Shown here: positions 33,356 through 46,089 of the stretch, piece by piece
Numbering within the stretch: position 1 is the stretch's first letter
How the letters are laid out: every line of letters begins with the position of its first letter
From: Streptomyces chryseus
Lineage (GTDB): Bacteria > Actinomycetota > Actinomycetes > Streptomycetales > Streptomycetaceae
Reading direction: 5' to 3'
Assembly: GCF_014650755.1 (NCBI RefSeq)
Contig: NZ_BMVO01000002.1
Location: 310,001 to 374,000 of the forward strand
Length of the DNA: 64,000 nt
The notes under the pieces: generated by a model
What the model was told of the DNA's origin: nothing
The model's database searches: none
What the model saw: only the letters and a program-made list of their open reading frames with translations
Program-made: the position numbers and the translations under genes

Positions 33356-34642
33356 ATGAGCAAGATCCTGATCCGCGGTGCGAAGGTACTGGGCGGCGAG
33401 CCGCAGGACGTCCTGATCGACGGCGAGAGCATCGAGGCGGTCGGAACCGGCCTGAGCGCCGAGGGCGCGACCGTCGTCGAGGCCGAGGGCAAGATCCTGC
33501 TGCCCGGCCTCGTCGACCTGCACACCCACCTGCGCGAGCCGGGCCGCGAGGACTCCGAGACCGTCCTGACCGGTACGAAGGCCGCCGCCGTCGGCGGCTT
33601 CACCGCCGTGCACGCGATGGCCAACACCTTCCCGGTCGCCGACACCGCCGGCGTCGTCGAGCAGGTCTGGCGCCTCGGCAAGGAGTCGGGCTACTGCGAC
33701 GTGCAGCCCGTCGGCGCCGTCACCGTCGGCCTGGAGGGCAAGAAGCTCGCCGAGCTCGGCGCCATGCACGACTCGGCCGCCGGGGTGAAGGTCTTCTCCG
33801 ACGACGGCAAGTGCGTCGACGACGCCGTGATCATGCGCCGCGCGCTGGAGTACGTGAAGGCCTTCGACGGCGTCGTGGCCCAGCACGCCCAGGAGCCCCG
33901 CCTCACCGAGGGCGCCCAGATGAACGAGGGCGTCGTCTCCTCCGAGCTGGGTCTCGGCGGCTGGCCGGCCGTCGCAGAGGAGTCGATCATCGCCCGCGAC
34001 GTCCTCCTCGCCGCCCACGTCGGCTCGCGCGTCCACATCTGCCACCTGTCCACGGCCGGCTCGGTGGAGATCGTCCGCTGGGCCAAGTCCAAGGGCTGGA
34101 ACGTCACCGCCGAGGTCACCCCGCACCATCTCCTGCTCACGGACGAGCTGGTCCGCACGTACAACCCGGTCTACAAGGTGAACCCGCCGCTGCGCACCGA
34201 GGCCGACGTCATGGCCCTGCGCGAGGCGCTCGCCGACGGCACCATCGACTGCGTCGCCACCGACCACGCCCCGCACCCGCACGAGGACAAGGACTGCGAG
34301 TGGGCCGCGGCCGCCATGGGCATGGTCGGTCTGGAGACCGCCCTGTCCGTCGTCCAGCAGACGATGGTCGACAGCGGCCTCCTCGACTGGGCGGGCGTCG
34401 CGGACCGCATGTCGTTCCGCCCGGCGGCCATCGGACGCCTGGAGGGCCACGGCCGTCCCGTCTCGGCAGGCGAGCCCGCCAACCTCACGCTGGTCGATCC
34501 GGCTTACCGTGGAGCCGTGGACCCCTCGGGCTTCGCCTCCCGCAGCCGCAACACCCCCTACGAGGGCCGTGAGCTGCCGGGACGCGTCACCCACACCTGG
34601 CTGCGGGGCCGCGCAACGGTCGTCGACGGGAATCTGGCGTGA
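33356..34642 (+). CDS. pyrC: Dihydroorotase
   Basis: Zinc amidohydrolase that cyclises carbamoylaspartate to dihydroorotate (428 aa, class I type). ATG 33356 is two bases after the pyrB stop, with GAGGAG ten bases upstream. Metal ligands: DLHTHLREPG, H in VAQHAQEPRL, HICHLSTAGS, and the catalytic Asp in ATDHAPHP. The active-site Asp is present, so the enzyme should be active. The stop overlaps the next start (GTGA). Confidence 0.96.
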   Translation: MSKILIRGAKVLGGEPQDVLIDGESIEAVGTGLSAEGATVVEAEGKILLPGLVDLHTHLREPGREDSETVLTGTKAAAVGGFTAVHAMANTFPVADTAGVVEQVWRLGKESGYCDVQPVGAVTVGLEGKKLAELGAMHDSAAGVKVFSDDGKCVDDAVIMRRALEYVKAFDGVVAQHAQEPRLTEGAQMNEGVVSSELGLGGWPAVAEESIIARDVLLAAHVGSRVHICHLSTAGSVEIVRWAKSKGWNVTAEVTPHHLLLTDELVRTYNPVYKVNPPLRTEADVMALREALADGTIDCVATDHAPHPHEDKDCEWAAAAMGMVGLETALSVVQQTMVDSGLLDWAGVADRMSFRPAAIGRLEGHGRPVSAGEPANLTLVDPAYRGAVDPSGFASRSRNTPYEGRELPGRVTHTWLRGRATVVDGNLA

Positions 34643-35220
34643 CACCTCTCATCCATCTGGCCGCAGGCGCCGTCGCCGCGGAGCGCAAGTCGGCCGAAGT
34701 GACCGACTGGGCCGCCCGCATCGGCTGGGTCGTCGGGCTGCTGCTCTTCATCGCGCTCGTGTACTGGCTGATGCGCCAGGGCTGGAAGTGGCGCGCCGTC
34801 CTCCAGTCCGACCTGCCGGAGCTCCCCACCGCGCCCGACGCGCCGGGTGAGGCGAAGCTGAGCATGAGCGGCCGGTACCACGGCTCCACGACCGCCGGGC
34901 AGTGGCTCGACCGGATCGTGGCCCACGGCCTCGGCACGCGCAGCCGCGCCGAGCTGACCCTGACCGACGCGGGACTGGACGTCGTACGCCCCGGGGCGGC
35001 CGACTTCTTCGTACCGGCCGGGCAGCTCCGCGAGGCGCGGCTCGACAAGGGCATCGCGGGCAAGGTCCTCGCCGAGGGCGGCCTGCTGGTCGTCACCTGG
35101 CAGCACGGCGACAAGCTGATCGACTCCGGCTTCCGCTCCGACCGCGCGGCCGAGCACACGGCCTGGGTCGAGGCCATCAACTCCATGACACGTATTTCTA
35201 CGGAAGGCACCGCACGATGA
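34639..35220 (+). CDS. Membrane protein with bacterial PH-like domain, in the pyr operon
   Basis: A 193-aa protein coupled to both neighbours by 4-nt overlaps. One span lies near residues 27-46 ([19 protein letters not shown]); the rest is a soluble domain of beta character ([25 protein letters not shown] in part, [32 protein letters not shown] in part, [15 protein letters not shown]) resembling PH-like transporter-associated proteins. This gene sits between pyrC and carA in many actinobacteria. Its job is unknown; the tight coupling suggests a link to pyrimidine synthesis or only conserved co-expression. Confidence 0.8.
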   Translation: MTPLIHLAAGAVAAERKSAEVTDWAARIGWVVGLLLFIALVYWLMRQGWKWRAVLQSDLPELPTAPDAPGEAKLSMSGRYHGSTTAGQWLDRIVAHGLGTRSRAELTLTDAGLDVVRPGAADFFVPAGQLREARLDKGIAGKVLAEGGLLVVTWQHGDKLIDSGFRSDRAAEHTAWVEAINSMTRISTEGTAR

Positions 35221-36345
35221 CGATCTCCACCCGGGGAGCCGCCAAGGCTCCCGCCGTACTCGTCCTGGAGGACGGCCGCAGCTTCCGCGGCCGTGCCTAC
35301 GGGGCCGTGGGGGAGACCTTCGGCGAGGCGGTTTTCAACACCGGCATGACCGGCTACCAGGAGACCCTCACCGACCCGTCGTACCACCGCCAGGTCGTCG
35401 TCATGACGGCCCCGCACGTCGGCAACACCGGTGTGAACGACGAGGACGACGAGTCGAAGAAGATCTGGGTCGCCGGATACGTCGTACGCGACCCCGCCCG
35501 CATCCCGTCCAACTGGCGCTCCAGCCGCTCGCTCGACGAGCAGCTCACCGAGCAGGGCATCGTGGGCATCAGCGGCATCGACACCCGCGCCCTCACCCGC
35601 CACCTGCGCGAGCGCGGCGCGATGCGCGTCGGCATCTTCTCCGGCGAGGCCCTGGCCGACGAGCAGACGCTGCTCGCCCGTGTGCAGGAGGCCCCCCAGA
35701 TGGTGGGCGCCTCGCTCGCCGCCGAGGTCTCCACCGACGAGCCGTACGTCGTCCCCGCCATCGGTGAGAAGAAGTTCACCGTCGCCGCGATCGACCTCGG
35801 CATCAAGGGCATGACCCCGCACCGGATGGCCGAGCGCGGCATAGAGGTGCACGTCCTGCCGGCCACCACCACGGTCGAGGAGGTGTACGCCGTCGCCCCC
35901 GACGGAGTCTTCCTCTCCAACGGCCCCGGCGACCCGTCCACGGTCGACCTCACCGTCGTCAAGGCCGTCCTGGACCGCAAGACACCGCTCTTCGGCATCT
36001 GCTTCGGCAACCAGATCCTCGGCCGGGCGCTCGGCTTCGGCACGTACAAGCTGAAGTACGGCCACCGCGGCATCAACCAGCCCGTGCAGGACCGCACGAC
36101 CGGCAAGGTCGAGGTCACCGCGCACAACCACGGCTTCGCCGTCGACGCCCCGCTCGACAAGGTCTCCGAGACCCCGTACGGGCGCGCCCAGGTTTCCCAC
36201 GTCTGCCTGAACGACGACGTGGTCGAGGGCCTCCAGCTCCTCGACCAGCCCGCGTTCAGCGTCCAGTACCACCCCGAAGCAGCAGCGGGCCCGCACGACG
36301 CCGCGTACCTGTTCGACCGCTTCGTACAGCTCATGGAGGGCCAGC

Positions 36346-36353
<8 letters not shown>
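35217..36353 (+). CDS. carA: Carbamoyl phosphate synthase, small (glutaminase) subunit
   Basis: Supplies ammonia from glutamine to CarB (378 aa). The N-terminal domain has the typical [18 protein letters not shown]. The class I glutaminase domain carries the nucleophile C262 in [15 protein letters not shown] and the His/Glu pair in [12 protein letters not shown]. The ATG overlaps the previous stop (ATGA) and the 3' end overlaps carB by eight bases. Confidence 0.97.
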
Positions 36354-39657
<3,304 letters not shown>

Positions 39658-39667
39658 CGGCCCAGGA

Positions 39668-39693
39668 GGGGGACACCGGTCGCGGTGTCCCCC
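39668..39693 (+). terminator. Hairpin between carB and pyrD
   Basis: Perfect 11-bp stem GGGGGACACCG (39668-39678), loop GTCG, CGGTGTCCCCC (39683-39693), then TCTTCGT. It starts ten bases after carB and may separate pyrD-pyrF from the main operon or reduce read-through. Confidence 0.7.
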
Positions 39694-39738
39694 TCTTCGT
39701 GAGCCCAGCCCGCAGCCGAGCCTCCCGAGGAACGCACC

Positions 39739-40844
<1,106 letters not shown>

Positions 40845-40848
<4 letters not shown>

Positions 40849-41702
40849 GCGCCGCCACCGAACCGACCGTCGAACCCTTCGGCGCCCGTCTGCGCCGCGC
40901 CATGGACACCCGCGGTCCGCTGTGCGTCGGCATCGACCCGCACGCGTCGCTGCTGAGCGCCTGGGGCCTGAGCGACGACGTCAAGGGCCTGGAGGCGTTC
41001 ACCCGCACCGTCGTAGAGGCGCTGGCCGACCGGGTCGCCGTGCTCAAGCCGCAGTCGGCGTTCTTCGAGCGCTTCGGCTCGCGCGGCATCGCCGTGCTGG
41101 AGAAGGCCGTCGAGGAGGCCAGGGCGGCCGGCGCGCTGGTGCTGATGGACGCCAAGCGCGGCGACATCGGCTCCACCATGGGCGCGTACGCCGAGACGTA
41201 CCTCCACCAGGGCTCGCCGCTCTTCTCGGACGCGGTCACCGTCTCGCCGTACCTCGGCTTCGGCTCGCTGCGTCCGGCGCTGGACGCGGCCGTGATCAAC
41301 GGCTGCGGCGTGTTCGTCCTCGCGCTCACGTCCAATCCGGAGGGCGCCGAGGTCCAGCGCGCCACCGCGGCCGGCGGGCGCTCGCTCGCCCAGCTCATGC
41401 TCGACCACATGGCGGCCGAGAACGAGGGCGCCGAGCCGCTCGGGTCGGTCGGCGCCGTGGTCGGCGCGACGCTCGGCGACGCGGGCGTCGACCTCGCCAT
41501 CAACGGTCCGCTGCTGGCTCCGGGCATCGGCGCGCAGGGCGCGACGCCCGCCGATCTCCCCGGCGTCTTCGGGCCGGCCGTCGGCAACGTCGTACCGAGT
41601 GTGAGCCGCGGCGTACTGCGCTTCGGCCCCGACGTAGCCGGACTGCGTGAGTCCGCTTCTCGCTTCGCGGACGAGGTCAGAGCGGCGGTCTCGGCGGCCT
41701 GA
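40845..41702 (+). CDS. pyrF: Orotidine 5'-phosphate decarboxylase (type 2)
   Basis: Final step of UMP synthesis (285 aa, the longer type 2 form of actinobacteria and myxobacteria). GTG 40845 overlaps the pyrD stop. [12 protein letters not shown] and [19 protein letters not shown] (catalytic D-K-D set) are intact, with [17 protein letters not shown] downstream. The following 257 bp up to mihF contain a promoter but no other gene that I can support. Confidence 0.95.
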
Positions 41703-41809
41703 CGGTGGGTCGGCGATTCATGTTGACGGAATCCTGACCGAAAAGCGGGGTGGTATGTCTGGTATGTCTGAGTCGACAGAGGCTGACCAGGACTTTTCGC
41801 CGCTTCTCG

Positions 41810-41838
41810 CTGACTGGAGCGGTCCTGGCCGCTAGTCT
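41810..41838 (+). promoter_or_regulatory. Vegetative-type promoter upstream of mihF
   Basis: CTGACT (41810-41815), a 17-nt spacer and TAGTCT (41833-41838) resemble a sigma-HrdB promoter, leaving a 5' leader of about 115 nt before the mihF GTG. Confidence 0.55.
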
Positions 41839-41959
41839 CCGTCGAGAGAAACGCGCAGCTCGTCGTTCGCGGCCTGCTGTTCGTTGCTCGCCTGGTGTGG
41901 GGCGACAAGGTTCCTCACCGGTCCGTATCCGACAGTTCGACATCCGAGGTGACGTAGGC

Positions 41960-42283
41960 GTGGCTCTTCCGCCCCTTACCCCTGAACAGCGCGCAGCCGC
42001 GCTCGAAAAGGCCGCCGCGGCTCGCCGGGAGCGGGCCGAGGTCAAGAATCGACTCAAGCACTCCGGCGCCTCGCTCCACGAGGTCATCAAGCAGGGACAG
42101 GAGAATGACGTCGTCGGCAAGATGAAGGTCTCCGCCCTTCTCGAATCTCTGCCAGGCGTCGGCAAGGTCCGTGCCAAGCAGATCATGGAGCGGCTCGGCA
42201 TCTCCGAGAGCCGTCGTGTGCGCGGTCTCGGCTCCAACCAGATCGCCTCTTTGGAGCGCGAGTTCGGCGGCGGAGCCGCCTGA
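41960..42283 (+). CDS. mihF: Integration host factor, actinobacterial type (sIHF/mIHF)
   Basis: Small nucleoid-associated DNA-binding protein (107 aa), unrelated in sequence to E. coli IHF; in Streptomyces coelicolor sIHF affects supercoiling, sporulation and antibiotic production. GTG 41960 (VALPPLTPEQRAAALEKA) follows GAGGTGA. The long N-terminal helix is followed by the helix-two-turn-helix segment LESLPGVGKVRAKQIMERLG. The genes downstream, gmk-rpoZ-coaBC-metK-priA, are the usual actinobacterial neighbours. Confidence 0.96.
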   Translation: MALPPLTPEQRAAALEKAAAARRERAEVKNRLKHSGASLHEVIKQGQENDVVGKMKVSALLESLPGVGKVRAKQIMERLGISESRRVRGLGSNQIASLEREFGGGAA

Positions 42284-42322
42284 CGTTCTCGGGCACCCCC
42301 GAGAACCTGGATAATCGCATCC

Positions 42323-42916
42323 ATGGCTGCAACATCCCGGGGGACGACCCCCGTACCCCCGGACGTACGTCCGCGGCTGACCGTGCTCTCCGGCCCCTCG
42401 GGTGTCGGCAAGAGCACGGTCGTCGCCCATATGCGCAAGGTCCACCCCGAGGTATGGCTCTCGGTGTCGGCCACCACACGCAAGCCGCGACCCGGCGAGC
42501 GCCACGGTGTCCAGTACTTCTTCGTGAGCGACGAGGAGTTCGACAAGCTCGTCGCCAACGGTGAGCTGCTGGAGTGGGCCGAGTTCGCCGGCAACCGGTA
42601 CGGCACGCCCCGGCGTGCCGTGGCCGACCGGCTCGAAGCGGGTGAGCCCGTGCTCCTGGAGATCGATCTCCAGGGCGCACGGCTCGTCCGCGAGTCGATG
42701 CCCGAGGCTCAACTGGTCTTCCTGGCCCCGCCCAGCTGGGACGAGCTGGTCCGCAGGCTGACCGGCCGCGGTACGGAGGCGCCCGATGTGATCGAGCGCC
42801 GTCTGGAGGCGGCGAAGATCGAACTCGCCGCGGAGGCGGAGTTCGACACCACCCTGGTCAACACCTCCGTCGAGGACGTGGCGCGCGAGCTGCTAGCCTT
42901 GATGGAAGTTGCTTGA
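42323..42916 (+). CDS. gmk: Guanylate kinase
   Basis: GMP plus ATP to GDP plus ADP (197 aa). The P-loop GPSGVGKST is at about residues 23-31; [21 protein letters not shown] is the GMP-binding stretch; the LID has [16 protein letters not shown] 42323 has no Shine-Dalgarno; GATAAT ends seven bases before it, so a leaderless transcript is possible as well as read-through from mihF. Confidence 0.96.
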   Translation: MAATSRGTTPVPPDVRPRLTVLSGPSGVGKSTVVAHMRKVHPEVWLSVSATTRKPRPGERHGVQYFFVSDEEFDKLVANGELLEWAEFAGNRYGTPRRAVADRLEAGEPVLLEIDLQGARLVRESMPEAQLVFLAPPSWDELVRRLTGRGTEAPDVIERRLEAAKIELAAEAEFDTTLVNTSVEDVARELLALMEVA

Positions 42917-42944
42917 TCTCTGTTCACTTATCGGAAGGTAGAGC

Positions 42945-43217
42945 GTGTCCTCTTCCATTTCCACGCCCGAGGGCATCATCAACCCGCCGATCGACGAGCT
43001 GCTCGAGGCCACGGACTCGAAGTACAGCCTCGTGATCTACGCGGCGAAGCGTGCGCGTCAGATCAACGCGTACTACTCGCAGCTCGGTGAGGGCCTGCTC
43101 GAGTACGTCGGCCCTCTGGTGGACACCCACGTCCACGAGAAGCCGCTCTCGATCGCCCTGCGCGAGATCAACGCGGGTCTGCTGACCTCCGAGGCCATTG
43201 AGGGCCCGGCTCAGTAG
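42945..43217 (+). CDS. rpoZ: RNA polymerase omega subunit
   Basis: Small subunit that folds and stabilises beta-prime (90 aa). [20 protein letters not shown] and [15 protein letters not shown] are the conserved omega core, ending with [13 protein letters not shown] 42945 follows GGAAGG. A very strong hairpin follows. Confidence 0.96.
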   Translation: MSSSISTPEGIINPPIDELLEATDSKYSLVIYAAKRARQINAYYSQLGEGLLEYVGPLVDTHVHEKPLSIALREINAGLLTSEAIEGPAQ

Positions 43218-43241
43218 TCAGCAGGCGCAGGAATCTTTTCC

Positions 43242-43280
43242 ACCACAGGCCCGGCAGCGAGACTGCCGGGCCTGTGGTGT
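43242..43280 (+). terminator. rpoZ terminator
   Basis: A perfect 17-bp stem (43242-43258 with 43264-43280) around the loop CGAGA, 25 nt past the rpoZ stop. It should end the mihF-gmk-rpoZ transcript. Confidence 0.9.
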
Positions 43281-43327
43281 GTCATAGGGACGTGAACCGT
43301 CGGACAACCGGGCAAGCGGGAGACGCA

Positions 43328-44533
43328 GTGGACAAGCCGAAGGTCGTGCTGGGAGTCAGCGGGGGCATCGCCGCGTACAAGGCGTGCGAGCTGCTGCGCC
43401 GGCTGACGGAATCGGGCCACGACGTACGGGTCGTGCCGACCGATTCCTCGCTCCACTTCGTGGGCGCCGCCACCTGGTCGGCGCTTTCCGGCCACCCCGT
43501 CTCGGCGCAGGTGTGGGACGCGGTCCACGAGGTCCCGCACGTACGGATCGGGCAGGCCGCCGACCTCGTCGTGGTGGCCCCGGCCACCGCCGACATGCTG
43601 GCCAAGGCGGCCCACGGGCTGGCCGACGACCTCCTCACGAACACGCTGCTCACGGCCCGATGTCCGGTGGTCTTCGCTCCCGCCATGCACACCGAGATGT
43701 GGGAGCACCCGGCCACCCGGGAGAACGTCGCCACCCTGCGCCGCCGGGGCGCGGTGGTCATCGAGCCCGCGGTCGGCCGGCTGACCGGCACCGACACCGG
43801 CAAGGGCCGGCTGCCCGACCCGGACGAGATCTTCGAGGTCTGCCGGCGCGTCCTCGCGCGGGGCGTGGCCGAGCCCGACCTCGCGGGGCGGCACGTGGTG
43901 ATCAGCGCCGGCGGTACGCGCGAACCGCTCGACCCGGTCCGCTACCTGGGCAACCGCTCCTCGGGCAAGCAGGGCTACGCGCTGGCCCGTACCGCCGTCG
44001 CGCGCGGCGCCCGGGTCACGCTCGTCGAGGCCAACACCGGGCTGCCGGACCCGGCGGGCGCCGACGTGGTCCGCGCCGGCACGGCGACGCAGCTGCGCGA
44101 GGCGGTGCTGAAGGCGGCGGCGGACGCCGACGTGGTCGTGATGGCGGCCGCGGTGGCCGACTTCCGGCCGGCGGCGTACGCCTCGGGAAAGATCAAGAAG
44201 AAGGACGGGCAGGAGCCGGCCGCGGTCGAGCTGGTGCGTAATCCGGACATCCTCGCCGAGCTCGCCGCCGAGCGGCGCGGACGGCCCGGGCAGGTGGTCG
44301 TCGGCTTCGCCGCCGAGACCGACGACGTCCTCGCCAACGGCCGGGACAAGCTCCGCCGCAAGGGCTGTGACCTGCTGGTCGTCAACGAGGTGGGGGAGCG
44401 CAAGACGTTCGGCTCGGAGGAGAACGAAGCCGTCGTGCTCGACGCCGACGGCGGCGAGACCCCGGTGCCGTACGGCCCCAAGGAGGCCCTCGCCGACACG
44501 GTGTGGGACCTGGTGGCACGTCGGCTCGGTTAA
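43328..44533 (+). CDS. coaBC: CoaBC, phosphopantothenoylcysteine synthase/decarboxylase
   Basis: Bifunctional coenzyme A enzyme (401 aa). The N-terminal CoaC flavoprotein domain has [20 protein letters not shown] and the catalytic-region [13 protein letters not shown], followed by [12 protein letters not shown]. The C-terminal CoaB domain starts near residue 190 with [23 protein letters not shown] 43328 follows GGGAG; the open frame upstream is mostly the rpoZ terminator and is not translated. Confidence 0.95.
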   Translation: MDKPKVVLGVSGGIAAYKACELLRRLTESGHDVRVVPTDSSLHFVGAATWSALSGHPVSAQVWDAVHEVPHVRIGQAADLVVVAPATADMLAKAAHGLADDLLTNTLLTARCPVVFAPAMHTEMWEHPATRENVATLRRRGAVVIEPAVGRLTGTDTGKGRLPDPDEIFEVCRRVLARGVAEPDLAGRHVVISAGGTREPLDPVRYLGNRSSGKQGYALARTAVARGARVTLVEANTGLPDPAGADVVRAGTATQLREAVLKAAADADVVVMAAAVADFRPAAYASGKIKKKDGQEPAAVELVRNPDILAELAAERRGRPGQVVVGFAAETDDVLANGRDKLRRKGCDLLVVNEVGERKTFGSEENEAVVLDADGGETPVPYGPKEALADTVWDLVARRLG

Positions 44534-44783
44534 ATCTCGCCATACTCGGTGCGCCACGCCCGGTGTCGCGAACCGCTGGGAATCGGGCCATTCGCCCTCT
44601 GGCGGAGGCCCCCGGCCGTGCTGCACAATGCAGTGCCGCTGGTCACAGGGCTCCCAAGAAGCGAGACGCGTGGTCCGCCGACCGGAAGCGACCGATAAAC
44701 TGGTGCCGGACCGACGCCGGGCGCAGCTCCCGGTCCGTTCCATCAATGCTCAGCCAGCAGCCGCTGCAACCCCAGGGAGCGAT

Positions 44784-45992
44784 GTGTCCCGCCGCCTGTT
44801 CACCTCGGAGTCCGTGACCGAGGGCCACCCCGACAAGATCGCTGACCAGATCAGCGACACGATCCTCGACGCGCTCCTGCGGGAGGACCCGGCTTCCCGG
44901 GTCGCCGTGGAGACCTTGATCACCACCGGCCTGGTGCACGTCGCCGGCGAAGTGACGACCAAGGCTTACGCCGACATTCCCACGCTCGTACGCAACAAGA
45001 TCCTCGACATCGGGTACGACTCCTCGAAGAAGGGCTTCGACGGCGCCTCGTGCGGCGTCTCGGTGTCCATCGGCGCGCAGTCCCCCGACATCGCGCAGGG
45101 TGTCGACACGGCGTACGAGACGCGGGTCGAAGGCGATGACGACGAGCTCGACAAGCAGGGCGCGGGCGACCAGGGCCTGATGTTCGGTTACGCGTGCGAC
45201 GAGACGCCCGAGCTGATGCCGCTGCCGATCCACCTGGCGCACCAGCTCTCGCGCCGGCTGTCCGAGGTCCGCAAGAACGGGACGATCCCGTACCTGCGCC
45301 CCGACGGCAAGACTCAGGTCACCATCGAGTACGACGGCGACAAGGCCGTCCGCCTCGACACGGTCGTCGTCTCCTCGCAGCACGCGTCGGACATCGACCT
45401 CGACTCGCTGCTCGCTCCCGACATCCGCGAGTTCGTCGTCGAGCACGTCCTGAGCGGGCTGCTCGAGGACGGCATCAAGCTGGACACCGAGGGCTACCGC
45501 CTGCTGGTCAACCCGACCGGACGCTTCGAGATCGGCGGCCCGATGGGCGACGCCGGCCTCACCGGCCGCAAGATCATCATCGACACGTACGGCGGCATGG
45601 CCCGCCACGGCGGCGGCGCGTTCTCCGGCAAGGACCCCTCCAAGGTCGACCGCTCTGCGGCGTACGCGATGCGCTGGGTCGCCAAGAACGTCGTGGCCGC
45701 GGGTCTCGCCGCGCGCTGTGAGGTCCAGGTCGCGTACGCGATCGGCAAGGCCGAACCGGTGGGCCTGTTCGTCGAGACCTTCGGCACCGCCACCGTGGCC
45801 ACCGAGAAGATCGAGAACGCCATCGCCGAGGTCTTCGACCTCCGCCCGGCCGCGATCATCCGCGACCTCGACCTGCTCCGCCCGATCTACGCCCAGACGG
45901 CGGCGTACGGCCACTTCGGCCGCGAGCTGCCCGACTTCACCTGGGAGCGCACGGACCGCGTGGACGCCCTGCGCGCGGCGACGGGTCTCTGA
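44784..45992 (+). CDS. metK: S-adenosylmethionine synthetase
   Basis: Methionine plus ATP to SAM (402 aa). GTG 44784 ([21 protein letters not shown]) follows AGGGAG. ATP motif [12 protein letters not shown] and [19 protein letters not shown] are intact. The 250-bp gap after coaBC should hold its promoter; I looked for a SAM riboswitch there and did not find the conserved core. SAM supply matters for antibiotic production and development in Streptomyces. Confidence 0.97.
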   Translation: MSRRLFTSESVTEGHPDKIADQISDTILDALLREDPASRVAVETLITTGLVHVAGEVTTKAYADIPTLVRNKILDIGYDSSKKGFDGASCGVSVSIGAQSPDIAQGVDTAYETRVEGDDDELDKQGAGDQGLMFGYACDETPELMPLPIHLAHQLSRRLSEVRKNGTIPYLRPDGKTQVTIEYDGDKAVRLDTVVVSSQHASDIDLDSLLAPDIREFVVEHVLSGLLEDGIKLDTEGYRLLVNPTGRFEIGGPMGDAGLTGRKIIIDTYGGMARHGGGAFSGKDPSKVDRSAAYAMRWVAKNVVAAGLAARCEVQVAYAIGKAEPVGLFVETFGTATVATEKIENAIAEVFDLRPAAIIRDLDLLRPIYAQTAAYGHFGRELPDFTWERTDRVDALRAATGL

Positions 45993-46011
45993 ACCGGCCC
46001 CACTGTTCGCA

Positions 46012-46050
46012 CGCGAAGGCCCCGGACCGTACTGGTCCGGGGCCTTCGCG
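46012..46050 (+). terminator. metK terminator
   Basis: A perfect 17-bp stem (46012-46028 with 46034-46050), loop GTACT, 19 nt after metK. Confidence 0.9.
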
Positions 46051-46060
46051 CTGGTCGCAC

Positions 46061-46082
46061 TGTCCGTGGTGTCTGGTAGGAA
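46061..46082 (+). promoter_or_regulatory. Possible RecA-NDp-like promoter of priA
   Basis: TGTCCGTG (46061-46068), 8-nt spacer, TAGGAA (46077-46082). It differs from tTGTCRGtg-N8-TAnnnT at the R position and the final T. Transcription would begin close to the priA GTG at 46090, so the message would be leaderless. Confidence 0.35.
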
Positions 46083-46089
46083 TTTGGCT

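Noticed and set aside
41741..41772. Direct repeat of TGGTATGTC upstream of mihF
   Set aside because: Two short adjacent copies only, outside the likely promoter; too little to call an operator.
44534..44783. Possible SAM riboswitch upstream of metK
   Set aside because: The leader has GC-rich pairings but I could not find the conserved core of SAM-I or SAM-IV (such as GGCAACC in the right context). A covariance-model search would settle it.
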